Shown here piece by piece: positions 12,593-26,200 of a DNA stretch of 64,000 nucleotides (position 1 is its first letter; every line of letters begins with the position of its first letter). Below the pieces are notes generated by a model that saw nothing but the letters and a program-made list of their open reading frames with translations, was not told the DNA's origin and did no database searches. A program made the translations under genes and the position numbers. This DNA is from Myoxocephalus aenaeus (taxonomy: Eukaryota > Chordata > Actinopteri > Perciformes > Cottidae): the NCBI GenBank assembly GCA_038501785.1, contig JBAMJR010000097.1, positions 2,410,501 to 2,474,500 on the forward strand. Direction: 5' to 3'.

Positions 12593-15500
12593 CAAGGTCT
12601 AGGATCATGCTGACAGGACCTCTCGTATTAACAATATTTAGAATGTGTTACATTTTAGTACGTCATTACTATTACATACACGAGATTCACACAATATGAG
12701 CTGATTCCTCTAGAAGAAATAATTGCATCCTAATCTTCACAGTTTTGGGCAGTACACTGGAGTTATCTTCTCTGGCTTCAGAACATCACTATTTCCTGCT
12801 GCCAGTGGATTAAAGGCATGAAAGAAATGGACATTTACCAAATAAGAAAATACGAATGAATATGAGCAGGCCCATTCCGATCATGAGTGAAACTGTGTGT
12901 AATTCTTCCGGTAAATCAATGAATGTCGACTCTGTCAGATTTTGAGCTTTATTACAAACAAAGCAATTGTGGGTATTTAACTTGCAATTCTTGGCATTTT
13001 GTTTTGCATTCTGAGCCTCAGTTAACTTCATCTTGTGTAACATCTGGATATGAAACAAGTTCCAATATTCATGAAATGGGCTGTAGAGCCCTCGCTGAGT
13101 TTTCAGATCTGCAGATTTCCTTACCTCACTAAAACCATTGCATAACTGCAGGCATTGCTGGACGACAAAAATACTTTCCAACAAGGTCACCTATCTACTT
13201 CTGCATCAAGTCAACTCTAATTAATTGTTCCGAAGAGGATCCTGGAAATGGTGGAGGAGCAACGGACAGACGCAGACAGATCATAGAGTGGAACATTCTT
13301 CAGAGATGTGTTGAGACAGACACAGTATGACAGCATTGGTTAATTAGGCTGATTACAGCTTCATATATGAAATATTGGTAACTATACCAGTCTCGAGGTT
13401 TAGCCGTCAGAGTGATCTGAGAGAAGTCTTTTTTTTTAAACGGCCATAAGGGCCCCTTTTTTTCCGAAGAAATTAAAATGATTTCCCCCTCTATGACACG
13501 TTCATTCATATCCAAATGACTCTTACATAATACTTGTCCAACACAAACCATCATAAATTACTTTAGATGGCACTAAAATCTCATCAAAAACTCCTTAATT
13601 CTCCGTCCGGTCTGGAGTTACTCAACTGTTATGTAACGGCTTTAAGAAAAAAGGCTCCACATTTCTGGCTGTGAGGCCTTCAGCAGCATGCTTGGTACCG
13701 TTTCTCCTCCCCGGGCCACACTGATCCTCATGGATAATTACAAGATAACTTGAACTGTGTAGGTGGTAAATTAGCACCGTTACACTAAATGGATATTAGA
13801 TTGCATTGCTCAAAGGAAGAAGCTGGTGTTATTCTTAAAAGAGTATCTGTTCTTACTAAAGACAAAAGGCTTAACAAATGGGGTACAAATATTAAGGTTC
13901 AGTTTTAAAACAGTAATTATCCCAAAAAATATTTTCTAAGACAGCTGGGCACTGTTTTAATTATGTAAATAAAGCATTTGTTGCCTATTTCCAGCTCCTG
14001 ATAAATGCACGTTTGGTACTCAAGCGAATATTTGTAACAAAATAAAACTAGCATGTGTGTTGAATTAAATGAAAATGTGTCACCCATTATGTTTATGTTG
14101 TTAACACCTGTTTTGTGTTTCATTAGTTTTGTGAAAACATTTGAAGTCTTGAAGCACGAGGAATAGAATATACTAACACTTAGTAGCATGAACTCATTGT
14201 TGGTTTTGATTAAAAGTACAAAAAATAAAGAAAATCCCCACTCTTTTCGTTTAAAAGACTAACTGCTATGGATAATAATAACAGTAAGGGAGTACTTACC
14301 TCTCTGGTCAAGAGCATGTATTCAAACTGTACTGCCAAGAGCTCAGCAGCACACTTTGTGCACTTCCATTTGGATAAATTCTGCAGTCATTAATTACTCC
14401 ATAAATCTCTATTGTGCAGTCAGTGGGACTTCTTTGGATTGAGAGTTTGTTTTTCTTCGACTTAGTTATGGATTGATTAATGGCTTACCCACAGGCTTTA
14501 AAGGGAAATACAGCGGAATCTAAACTTTCAAATTCTGTAAAAGGAGCAGGACAGAATAGTTTTTCCACCATTGTGATATCACTCAACAACAAAACTGTAA
14601 CTAGACAAGCTCAGAATAAATGAAAACTCGGATAGTCTACTCTACAGGGTGGTTACCGTAGGTTTAATGTTCTAGTCTGCTACTCATTCAGGCTCCATGT
14701 ATCTGTCAACCACTTGCAGTTCTGCTTCTTTAATATATCTCTTTCTTTATCTTTCTTTATATATCTTTTTGCATTAATAATCAAAGAATAATAATAATAA
14801 AAAAAATGCGTTATTTTATACAAATCCTTGTTAGCTTCTCTTGGTTTCACAGCTTTGGTATTTGAAACTACAAGGGCTTTGGCCTTGTTAAAAAGGACAA
14901 AAACAAGGATGACTAGGGGCTAATTCAGTATTCAACTTGTAATTACACAAGTCCAATATATATCAATGTTTGTTTCAGCAACATTGTTTGTTTCTAGTCA
15001 GACAGGCTGAACTACACTTTAGTGCTCTTTGTAAACAGCAACATATTGTCACATCTTAGTAACAAACTGTATCTTGTGTCTTCATAGACACATTCTGAGA
15101 TTATTTAGCGACTCTGAATCAAATGTACTGCAATACTCCAAATGGTGAACCTGAACTTGCTAAATGTCCCAGTGCATTGGTCAAGTTACCGAGCTGACTT
15201 CATATTTAAAAGGACAATAATTGAATGAAATGCTTCATGCAGTGTTTTGTTAAACAGATTGTTCTGCATCTGTTTCTGTGTTCCATTGACCTCCATGGGT
15301 ATTATATCAGCACGACAATGGACAGAATAATGTGAAAGGCTAAGTACCTGCCCATCCTGAATGTGTTTTTACTGAATGGACAAGTTGATGTTGCCTCAGT
15401 CCAGGTGGTTTTTAATCAGTCTCATCTGGATGGCTAAAAATACACCATAGACTACATCCTTACAGCTGTAGCAACAGAGGAAAGGAGACATGCAACTTCA

Positions 15501-16214
15501 ATTATTGTTGCATTTGTATAGTAGATAAATGGAGCAGATTAAACACAGGCACAGTTGCACGTGCCAGTTATTAAATGAAAGACCCATAGTGTTGTGAGAA
15601 CTGTGGAATAATGAGCACATTTCTCTAGTACTTGCGTCCAAACAACATACTATTAAATATTTACTGTTCGTAAATGTAAAAAGATTAATTATTAAATCTG
15701 CTCGCTTTTTCCCCAGTAAAGCATTTCAAAATTTCAAAATGTCTCTGATGTCTCGTGTGATTAGGTGCAGAAAAAACTCAGAGCTTCTCTCGGTTTGCGC
15801 TTCAGCATTCGTCAGCTCAAGAGATTTGTGATGCTCAGTTTTTGTATATTGTCAACTGACGGTCACAGTCTCATGCAGCTGAAGCAAAACATTGAGCAGA
15901 GTTTGTGTTTACTCCTTCTCAATCAACAACGGCATGCTTTGAATTTGTAACTGTGGATAGGCTTACAGGCTGAGGTCAGACAGACACACTGGCAGAGATA
16001 CAATGTGGAAAAGCTGAGTTCATGACAGCAATTTCAAATTTTGCATCTGGTGCTGTAAAACCTGCAAGTAGTTGATTTATGATGAACATGGTCTGCATTA
16101 GTGCAAGATGCGCTTTATCTCCCACTGTCTCGCTGAAAAACTCCCATGGATCATCAGAAAGCAACCAAATAGCAAGCATGTGAGGAGATACGAGCAGCTG
16201 AAACAAGACTGAGG
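12593..16214. other. Intergenic, no gene recognised
   Basis: A 126-codon minus frame at 12810-13190 has a hydrophobic C-terminus but no family signature or supporting splice sites. Nothing else stands out. Confidence 0.5.
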
Positions 16215-17168
16215 TGTGTCAACAAGTCACATGACTGATGTGCACCACTGACTTCCAGTACAACACGGAGTCATGCCATCTGCAGAAGTACTCTGATGAC
16301 TCTGTGGTGGTCGGGTGTATTAGGGATGGACGGGAGGAGGAGTACAGGGCAGTGGTGAGTGACTTTGTGGAGTGGGCCGGCGAGAATCACCTGCTGCTGA
16401 ACGTGGCCAAGACCAGAGAGATGGTGGTGGACTTCAGGAGGAAGGCGACTGCTCCTAGACCTCTGAGTGTTCTGGGAGAGGACGTGGACATGGTGGAGGA
16501 GTACAGGTACCTGGTGTTTCCATCGACAGCCAACTGAACTGGAAGAACAACATCAACGCTGTGTACAAGAAGGGGATGAGTCGACTCTTTTTCCTGAGGA
16601 AGCTTCGATCCTTTAATGTGTGCAGCAAGATGCTGGAGATGTTCTACCAGTCGGTTGTGGCCAGCGCCCTGTACTTCTCCATCGTCTGCTGGGGGAGCAG
16701 CATTGGAGCCGGTGACACCAACAGACTTAACAAGATAGTTAAGAAAGCCGGCTCCATCATTGGCTGCAGGCAGGAGTTTCTGGAACAGGTGGTGGAGAGG
16801 AGGACGCTGAAGAAACTTTTGTCCATATTGGACAACCCGGACCACCCTCTCCACCACCTACTGCAGGGACAGCGGAGCACTTTCTCGAGGAGATTCCTCA
16901 CGCTCCGCTGCAACAAGGACAGATACAGGAGAACATTCCAGTTCAGTCGGCTGCCAACGGCATTATAATAAATCACCGCTTGCCAGATCCTCTGTATATA
17001 TATATTTTGCACAATCCCAGCTATTTCTATTTTATTGTATTATTATTATTATTTTTATTATTATTGTATATATCTTTTATCTTTCATCCTGCTGTTTTTA
17101 TTTATTTTGTTGTAAGTTGCTGCTACCCCGACACCAAATTTCCCCTCGGGGATTAATAAAGTATATAT
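16215..17168 (+). mobile_element. L2/jockey-type LINE fragment: reverse-transcriptase C-terminal part and 3' UTR
   Basis: From about 16238 the reading frame contains the RT catalytic box YSDD (16289-16300), followed by VEWAGENHLLLNVAKT and MVVDFRR, typical of L2/jockey-like LINEs of fish. The frame breaks near 16511-16516, where one base is missing compared with the expected YLGV motif. It resumes in another frame from 16561 (KKGMSRLFFLRKLRSF, CWGSSI, NRLNKIVKKAGSI, ERRTLKKLLSI) to a stop at 16966-16968. The 3' end has an AT-rich UTR, the family-like TTTCCCCTCGGGGATTAATAAA box and AATAAA at 17155-17160. It is 5'-truncated and frameshifted, so a dead copy. Its microsatellite tail is interrupted by a DNA transposon starting at 17169. 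Confidence 0.85.
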
Positions 17169-18411
17169 CAGTGTTTCCCCCACCGTTAGAATAGGGGGGC
17201 GGGGCGCCCCCCTGAAAAAACCCTCCGCCCCCCTGTAATTTTCTCGATAGCGCCAGATCACAAGTCGTCATTTAAGTTTCTCTTTCCTATAGAACAGGTC
17301 TACACCTTGTTCTGTTATTAAACAAACTAAACGGCCGTATTTTATTGATCTTATCCACACACAGCTTGTCATTTCTGTCTCTACATGGTCGCGTTAACAC
17401 TTCTCCTCTGCTCTGCGTCGCGCACAGCGGAGTTCTGCCCTGATGCGCACAGACACGTGCGCGCGCACACACAGGTGAGCGCTGAGCACACACCAGCGGA
17501 CAGAGAACGTCAAAAAATATGTCGCGTGAAAAGCAGACCTATATCTGCGTTTTAAACGCTCCCAGGGTGAAGATGGCAACAGCAGCTCTCATGTGAGGAG
17601 CACCGGAGCAGCTCTCTGAACCCAGAGCAGCTCTCTTTCACCCGGAGCAGCTCTCCTGCTCCAGGTGAAAGAGACAAAGTGCTCGTGTCTTGTACCAACA
17701 ATGAGCTGCTGCCTTCACATATTACAGAAGTACAAAGTACACGGACATAAAACTAAGTCATTAATAAATACATGGAGAAAAGCCTGTACTTTCGGGTAAA
17801 TGTTTACGTTATGCCGTTAACAGGTTACGCTTACGCATGCGCATAGCGACTCGCCGACTTTTGGCTCTTTGCCAGAAGTCTCCGTCGTCCTTCCTGCTGC
17901 TGCGTCTCTTAAAACAGAAAACAGATCTCAGCTCAACGTTGAACATGAATTGTATCAAATCTACAACCCCGTTTATAAAGATGTGTAGAGGCTCACTGCT
18001 CCACTAATACTGATGCAACCTGATGCTCACATATCTGCACTCATTCTGTTTTGTTTGGCAAAATAATAAATAGCTTATTGTTTTCCACAATGAGCTATTT
18101 AGTAGTAACTAAATATTAGTTATTTTTTGCACAGATATAACTTTATTTTCATTGTTCTAAGTGATTGCAATTTAAAAATTAAAAAAAGTCTGATGGAGCA
18201 ATCTGATTTACTTGAAAGTGATTGCAATTTTCTTTATTCTGTTATTTATAAAAGCACAGATGGAGTCACAAAATGAAGTTATTTACCGAAAAAGTTTGAG
18301 AACCACTACTTTAAGTGTTTGTGTCGGTGTCGTCGCCGCCCCCGTCGCCCCCGCCGCGCCCCCCCCCCCCCCCCCCCCCCCCCTGAAGCTGTAAACCTAG
18401 GGGAAACACTG
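17169..18411. mobile_element. hAT-like non-autonomous element, composite
   Basis: The outer ends are inverted: CAGTGTTTCCCC at the left (17169) and GGGGAAACACTG at the right (ending 18411). The CAGTG start is typical of hAT elements. An internal part (about 17729-18307) is homologous, in opposite orientation, to the separate hAT element at 21674-22613, and includes that element's own terminus (GTTTGAGAACCACT near 18295-18308). The right side has a homopolymer of about 25 C (18359-18383). No transposase reading frame was seen. Target duplications are hard to define because the site is a TATA-rich LINE tail (TATAT on both sides). Confidence 0.7.
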
Positions 18412-18414
18412 TAT

Positions 18415-18434
18415 ATTCATTCATTCATTCATTC
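18415..18434 (+). repeat. (ATTC)n microsatellite, probable displaced tail of the LINE
   Basis: About five ATTC units directly after the hAT element's right end. They read as the continuation of the LINE 3' tail that stops at 17168. Confidence 0.6.
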
Positions 18435-21400
18435 AGTCATGATCCTCCATCCGGTTGTTGTAGATGACACCAGTTTGGATCAAAACAGATTAAAAAATGA
18501 TGGATGGGGAGATCTCATAGCCCACCAATGAGGACAAAGTGGAACCATGTTTTCCTTATTACAGTCTCACGTTATCCCATTTAACTTACTGCTGACAGAG
18601 GTATTGTGCTACATGCCAACATACGATTATAGGAGCACTGATAGAAATCAAGCAACGGGTTAGAGGTCTGGCCTGTTGGGGCTGCTGCTGCACACGGTGC
18701 CAGTCTGGCCCTTTTCTTTTCCGTGGTCTAGCAACCACTCGCTGTGTAAATTGTGTCTGTGGGGAATGTGGTAGACGAGAGCATTTAAAGTGAATATAAG
18801 TTTAGCGAATGTGTTTCACTCCTGCTATAACTTACTTTGCTCCTGGGTCTTCTTCCATGACTATCTATCTTAGCCATCCATCGTATTCCAGTACAAACAC
18901 AACATAGGCTGAAGCCTTTCGACGAAGAGATGGTGGGATATTAGCTAATGTTTCTGTAGCCGCTTGCACCAGCTTTCTGTACGTTTTATTTAGTTATTCA
19001 TGTTGACTTAGTAAATATTTTACTACACATTAACATTTCACATTAATACCTCAAATTACAAAACATTATGTCAATAACATTTTGCAGATGACTAAATAAT
19101 GTTAGCTAGGATTTTTCTCATTTATTCTATACTGTCTGGTCTACATTTAATCCTAGAACTCTAACATTACAAATAATAGCACCATCACTAACGTTGGGTA
19201 TATTTTACCCGATATAATGTACCTGATAAAATATACTTCTCATCAAAATATATAATACAACAATACAAGGCAAGTTGAAATACTCATATGTTATTTGACC
19301 CTATAACTAAAAACAGGTATCATGGGGGGACCCTGAAAAAAGGCTCAAAATCGGGTAAACAATTAGGGAATCGTCAATAAAACATGATTCAAAATATAAA
19401 TAATGGAGCTATGAACTTTTTCTTTGGTCCACCCATTCCTGGGACATGTGAGCCTTGTCCTGTGAAGAAACAATCTCCCTTCAATGGTAATATCCACCCA
19501 AAATGTTTTTTATAAGTCATGCTTCACGTTTTAAAGGTGCAACCTGATTTACTAATTAGTTCAACACTTAGTAATCACAAGGAAGGACTTTTACTCACAG
19601 ACTTAATGATGGACGAATACAGTAGCTGGTGCGACCCAATCCAGCTGTTTCAGTTCTGGTTACCAAGCAATGTTCACAGTAATATTTTGTATTTTTCTCT
19701 ACAATTAATTTGTGGAATGTTTAATGCAATGTCTTTTAATAACCTGAATTACAAACATTACTCACCTACAACAAACTGTAGTAATGAGTCGGGTTTCCTA
19801 TGGTTCCACTCACTCTACATGTTAAATAGAGGAAGAAATGATGTTGGGCAAAGCTGTTTAAGCCTTGCGTGTCAACTGTGTTTTGACGCACTATATTAAA
19901 CCGAGTCCTGCCACTGTGCTGGAGTGTTTTCTTTAATAAATTACACATATGTCTTTGAAAAATCTCTCATGCTGTTATTCAAACAAACCTCAGGGCAGAC
20001 GTTTTCCCTCAGGTTCTCAGTTTTGGAAGAAGAAATAAACGCAGCGTGTTCCTTATGTATCTGCGCACTCACTTTTCGCTCTGGTGTCTGTTGTTAATAT
20101 CTGAAAGTAAGTTGGGGTGATATAGCGTATGGAGATATTTGATCTGACAATTGCTGTATCGTCTTCCTACAAAGACTCCCCATGGGACTCTTCAATGCAA
20201 CCCAAACGGCCTGGTCACACAATAAAAGCTTTGCAAGTGCTTCACATCTGGTCTGCAAAATTGCATCTTATCTCTGGGAGTTCTGCATGTGACAGGAATG
20301 AATCAATGTATTCTCTTTTGAATATCATTCAAATGGAAATGAAATGCACAAATTCCTTACTTGAGGTTTCAAGGCTCCACTCTAAACTAAACTCAAACAC
20401 CTTTAGCTTTAGAATACAGACTTCACTCCGATAATGCCATTTTAAGGATGTGATGGCACGCTTACAAATGCTAATCAAATTATTTATTTGGTCTGCTGTC
20501 AAAATCTCTCTTATCCCGTCTGCATGTTGCTGCATTTCAATTGAGGAAAGCTGGAGAGCTACTTGATACCCCCACTGCGATCAAACACTGTGAGTGGCAG
20601 GTTTGATTACAGCAGCTCCAAACATTTGGTGCGTTTCAGCTTCGTAGCTTAGAAATCAAATTTAACAATATCTCGGATTACAACATGACAGTTGTATCGT
20701 CTGCTGAGTGATTGCACTTAATCCCCTCATTTTGCCGTTATTCCTACAGCATATTTTTACCCAATGTGCCCAGATGTGAACAATTACAATAAATACTGTT
20801 TATTGTTCAGAGTGTGTAGTCAAATTTGTTTGTCCCTATAGAAAACCAGGCTCCATTATTATTTATTTGCAATAAACTAGTTATTCCCATGTCACTGCCT
20901 CAGCTGCAATGAAGAAATAAAAGCTCCCACGGGCTCAATGATAATATGCATTTAAACCACAACAATGTGAGCTATACAAATGTGCTTTATTTTGAAAGGC
21001 CTGCTTGTTGAAGAGACAGCTATATATATATATATATAGATATATAGATATATATCGCCATTGTGAAACAAAGAACCACCATAACATAGCTTATTTTCTA
21101 TAGCAAGTTATAAAACCTCTTTTTGTCTTGCAAAAATATTTCTGCAGTAATGTGAGAACAATCTACATAGCAGTTTCTGTAATGTCTGTGGGTTCATAAT
21201 CACTATATTAGCTTCGTTGTGTTAGTACAGTTACAAAATGTCTCATCACTTTAAGAAGGCAAGGAAATGGAGAGCTGCTCATGAGTCTTAAATATTTACA
21301 TCACAGCCCACGAATGATTAATTGAATACAAGAAGCACTTTGGATGATTGTTGCTTGATTAGCTCCACTCGGGGAGCTAATGGTGTTGCTAGATTGTGCA

Positions 21401-21665
21401 CGAGAGATCATTAGCAGTGTAAAGCTTCCTGACATCAAAGGACATCTGTTGACACGAGAGTGTGTCTTGTCCTTGTTCCCATGCATGTTGCACAAACTTC
21501 CTGGGAACTGGGTTTCTAGCTTGAGATGATCCACTTTTTAGATTAGGAACTTGATTTCAGGAAAAGTATGAAAGTGAGCCCATTGTTAAGCCTGCGGTGA
21601 CTGGATTTTTGGCCATTTGGGGTCTGCAAACACAACTCTGACATGTCTTTACATTAGCCTTGTTT
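18435..21665. other. Intergenic between the two related hAT elements, no gene recognised
   Basis: AT-rich. It contains the (TA)n tract at 21021 and no convincing coding frame. Confidence 0.5.
21021..21055 (+). repeat. (TA)n microsatellite, interrupted by GATATA
   Basis: Alternating TA with a few G interruptions. Confidence 0.95.
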
Positions 21666-21673
21666 GGCTAACA

Positions 21674-22613
21674 CAGTGGTTCTCAAACTTGTTCTGTCAC
21701 GCCCCACTTTGGAGGAAGAAAAATGTTCGGCCCCTACCACCCCAACAAAATGGCCCAACTTTTTGTGACTCCTCCATCTGTGCTTTTTCAATTAATAGAA
21801 TAAAGAAAATTGCAATCCCTTTCAAGTAAACCAGATTGCTCCATCAGACAAAAACTAATAACATGTGCAATCACTTTGTTAGAACAATGCAAATAAAGTT
21901 CTATCTGTGCAAAAAATAACTAATATTTGGCACAAAAAAATATATTTTTTGCACTGAATATATTTTCAAGATAATAACAATAACGTTCAACCTGTGCAAA
22001 ACAAAATGAGTGCAGATGTGTGAGCATCAGGTTGTATCAGTATTAGTGGAGCAGTGAGCTGCTTTCCTCTACAAATATGTTTTAAACGGGGTTGAAGATT
22101 TGATACGGCTCTCAATTCATGCTCAATGTTGAGTTTAGATCTATATTCTGTTTTGAGAGACACAGCAGCAGAAAAGACCTCATGGAGACTTCACGGAGGC
22201 TTTTAGCAAAACGCGAGTCGTGCATGCGCAGCGTAACCTGTTAATGGAGTAACCTGTAAACATTTCCACGAAAGTACAGGCATTTATCCATGTATTTATT
22301 AATGACATTTTATGTCCGTGTACTTTGTACTTTTGTACTATGTAAAGTTAACATGTTCATGGGGCGAGTGGTCGTCCTGAAACCATAAGGTAGCGGTTCA
22401 TCCTGTTCTCCATAGTTTCATGTTGAAGTGTCCTTGAGCAAGACACTGAAGCCCCAGTGCTTCACAGCAGCACACTGATCCTTAATTACTAAGGATGGGT
22501 AAAATGCAGAGAATAATTTCCCCACTGTGGGATTACATTTTTTTATTTTTAGAATAAAAAAAAAAAACAGCATCACCCCTAGAGGGTCGCGCCCCACAAT
22601 TTGAGAACCACTG
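21674..22613. mobile_element. hAT-like non-autonomous element with 8-bp target duplication
   Basis: Terminal inverted repeats: CAGTGGTTCTCAAA at the left and TTTGAGAACCACTG at the right, 14 bp perfect. The flanks are ggctaaca (21666-21673) and ggctaacg (22614-22621), a 7/8 match to an 8-bp duplication as expected for hAT. The 940-bp interior has no transposase frame. It contains a degenerate SINE copy (about 22356-22530) and shares most of its length with the inner part of 17169-18411. Confidence 0.85.
22356..22530 (+). mobile_element. Degenerate SINE-like insert within hAT element
   Basis: The segment includes a weak tRNA-like head, then TCCTTGAGCAAGACACTGAA, then ACTAAGGATGGGTAAA and AATTTCCCCACTG. 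The last two boxes match the tail of the SINE at 57903-58062. The corresponding place in the related element (17169-18411) lacks it, which supports later insertion. Confidence 0.5.
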
Positions 22614-22927
22614 GGCTAACGTGTCAGCAGACAGTTGCCTATTTACACGTTCAGCAGAAGACACAGAGCGACGGTAGCATTCGTGGGTATGTGTCTAGCT
22701 CCGTTCTGCTCACAGAAGCTGGAATAGCAGGCTGTTTAGCGGCTAAATGCTACACTGCATTTACCAGCTAGTTGCTAACTTTGTCTACTGTTTGGTGTGG
22801 GCAGGAAAAGCACCGTTAGAGCTAAGGGGAACCGAGCCGAGCTGGTTGGAAATTCTCTATTTCTCATTACACTATTACTCTATACATTTAAAAAAAACTA
22901 AAAACATTTTGAATGTAGAGCTTAGAT

Positions 22928-23236
22928 AGGGTGACCAGACGTCCTCTTTTTCCCGGACATGTCCTCTTTTCGAGACCTAAAAAAAGCGTCCGGCAGGGAT
23001 TCCAAAAACGTCCGGGATTTTGCTACGTGCGGGAAAATAGTTATTACCCCCTTACAAGTTTTGGAAATGGTATCTCCCTCACGTTCCACCTTCTTGCGCA
23101 AGCTCTGACTGTAAAGAGAACTGTCATTGGTCGACCGATCTCAACGTAAATGTAAATTCACGGCATGCTACACACTACTGCTACCCCCCCCGGAGCGAAG
23201 GGTCCTCTTTTTCACAAACTCAAATCTGGTCACCCT
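22928..23236. mobile_element. 309-bp non-autonomous DNA transposon with perfect 9-bp target duplications
   Basis: The ends are inverted: AGGGTGACCAGA at the left and TCTGGTCACCCT at the right. The sequence agcttagat occurs exactly at 22919-22927 and again at 23237-23245. No coding frame is inside. A 9-bp duplication is not typical of hAT (8) or Tc1 (TA). MuDR- or Merlin-like transposases make 8-9 bp duplications, but the superfamily cannot be settled from the ends alone. Confidence 0.75.
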
Positions 23237-23245
23237 AGCTTAGAT

Positions 23246-26200
23246 CACATTGCTTGTAAATATGTGAAAATGATCACTATCCTTAACCTGAAGTCCCTGC
23301 ATACAGCGGCTATTGTTCTATTTAACAATCCTAATTATCTTGAAATAGAGCTATGTGCTAAATATAGGCCTTGAGGTTTGTCTGGGCATTATAAAATGAC
23401 CTCAAATAAAACATTTGATTGTGACTGGTAAACTCCAAGGGTTGCACAATTCTGTGAAAATCAGCTCAGCTTTTATGTGGCTAGCTCCTGCATGTAAGTA
23501 AGCAGGCAAAAGAGCAGCAGGACCTGCCGTGTCCAGAGGAACGGAAAAAGCTCGCTCGACAAGCCAACCCTCATGTATGGCCCTGGATCCCTTTCCTTCA
23601 GTCTGAGGCTTTCTTTCTGAGATACCATGATCGGCTTTAGTAACATCGATCCAAACCACAGTCCTGATGAATGAACATGCAAAAACTGATTCAAGACCAT
23701 TCTGAAGGAATTGCTTCTTTCTATTCAATAAATTAAAGGAAAGTTAAAAACTTTCCTTTGCATCCGAGTGACTGCTGGCCACATGGAATCTGGTCCGCTG
23801 CCCTACGAGCATCTGCAACAGTTAACAAAATTGCTGGGCAGACAGAAACAGAGAGGCATACATGGTGCAAATTTCAGGGTTTGCCTTTGCTCCGTTGATG
23901 AGGGAGTCGCTAAAACCCCTACCAGAGCCACAACTGAGAGCTGGATGGCCATGGTTCTCTTTCGGTTTGGTTTCTTGTATGGATTGATGTCCTCTATATA
24001 GACGCTGGTAAAGGAGGAGTACAGAGAGTAGGGGTTACCCCTTGACCAATATTATAGTTAAATAGTGAGAGTCAAACAGAACGCTGTAGCATGGGTCTTT
24101 GGTTACTTATATCATCTAAGTCAACCCTTAGAGGGTGTTGGGCTATATAATTTTTTGCACATGACTGAACAGTGACACGCTGCCATGGAAAATGGTAGAC
24201 AGATGACACAGACATTGACATTAAATTATGAGTTTCTGCTCATATTTTTTTAGGATTGTCCAGTACCAACTTTTTTTTCACGGCAAGGACATAATGTAAA
24301 AATAAGTTGACGTCTCTCAGAGTAGACTTCTGGAAATATTACAGCGATAAATATGATTGTTTAATTGCATTCTAACAGCCTTGTGTCCCCTTTTCTCAGT
24401 CTCAGGGTTTGCTTTCCAGGAATTACGTTTTTCCTCTTATACCACCCGAGGGAACTGAAGAAATTTGAAACACACATGCACTATAATGGCAGGACTAGAG
24501 TCAACCCCAATGAATTGAGCATTGTGTTCAATCATTAACTAACACCAATTTACATTCATGCTCAGGCATGCTATTTGTCAACTTGATGACATGGCATCCC
24601 TCCTACTCCAAGAGAGGGTCAATTAAGAGCCATTAGAGCTCTTTAAACTCACCATGGGGGCTATTTTTTATTTATTTTTATCCGAGCTTTAGTCACATTG
24701 AGCTCGTAAGTATGTTGTGAATCTGGAGTCAATGATTCAACTCTCATCAGGCAGATTTAAAGGGGGTTGCAGATCAAAAATACGTAACTTAGAAATAAGT
24801 AATTTGTATTCCAGCTAAAATCCAAATTTCTTGCAAAAAAAAGATTGCCCTTTTTAGAAGGACTTTTTTTCTGGAACATCCTCAGAATTATTAATACAAG
24901 TCGTACATATTTACAGAAGTAGCCCATAAGAGAAGGCATGCCTGTGGTTGTCTGTGTGTACAAGCATCTGTAAGTGTGGGCATGAAGCACTGTTGTTTGT
25001 GTGAGTGTTTCCTGCAGCATCCAGATGTCCCAGATGTGTTGCAGGGACTACATAGCGTCATGCGGCCTGTGGTTTTGGACCTTTTAAGAAGGACGATGAG
25101 AGGGACACTCATCTGTGCACTCGTCTTTACACAATGCAGAGCATTGCCCTCCCGAAACTCCAGGCTAGAGGATTAGCAAAGCGGTTGATAAAAGGCCCCC
25201 AAATCACAGGGAATAAACGATAAGAGGCTAATTATCCCAGAGGAGATTTGCGATATTCTGATAGAAAAAAAAAGAATGACTGTATGGCAGCAAAATTAGA
25301 TCAAAAGCCTGCGTGTGACTGAAACTGTTTGCATATAAACATAGTCTAAAATACACCGGGCCGGGGGGTCCAAGTAATGGTGAAAATGATTCATCCAAAT
25401 GCCAGGTGATCACATCTGGAAGCAAGTCCACTCCAGAACAACAGTCTTTCCGAATTAACCGGCAATCATCATTTAGGATCTAATGGTTTCATAATGCATA
25501 AATAATCCAACTTTTTGTCAGCGGTTAGCTATTAAAGAGGCGTCCCCTGGTGTTTCAGTGATCCATCTTTTTGATAACCGTCCTGACCCAGATAGCAGTC
25601 GAGGCACAGTGGAGGAGAGTTTGGTGAATAACACCAGTATCATTAGCAGAAAAGCCCACTGACTTGATGTTGCTCTTTATGATTCTTGAACACTCAAAAA
25701 TGTAACATCTACTGTAATGAAGTTAACACTTAAGCTTGTCCATTGTCATCTCAAATGTGGCACTCGTATGTGTCATCTGACATTAATTAGTTGCATTTAA
25801 TTGTAATTTTTATAAGGGAGAGTGGTGCAACATAGCAGTTAAATGCACTTTGTTTTATTGTGTCAAGATGCAGTCAAGTTAAATTAAAGTTAAACCCAAT
25901 GGCTGCCTCAAAAATGTTGGGAAGACGGAATCAGTTAGTGCTGAAGAGTTTACAATGCAGTGTTTCCAGTAACTCATCTATTCACAGAAATAGAAGAATA
26001 ATTAGAAAAAGCTGCTCCCGGTTATCTCCATCTGTATGCTTCCTTTGAATTTGTCCTTTATCGTCATAACTTAAGTAACTTTGATTGTGCTTGTATGACT
26101 GAAAACAAGAGCAGCCATGTAAGTGAATGGGGACAAGACATATCTGTACTGCCTGGTCTGAGGGAGACCAAGTCACAGAGACATGGATAGTTCGAATAAT

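Noticed and set aside
12810..13190. 126-codon minus-strand open frame with hydrophobic end
   Set aside because: No family features and no supporting promoter, splice or conservation signal.
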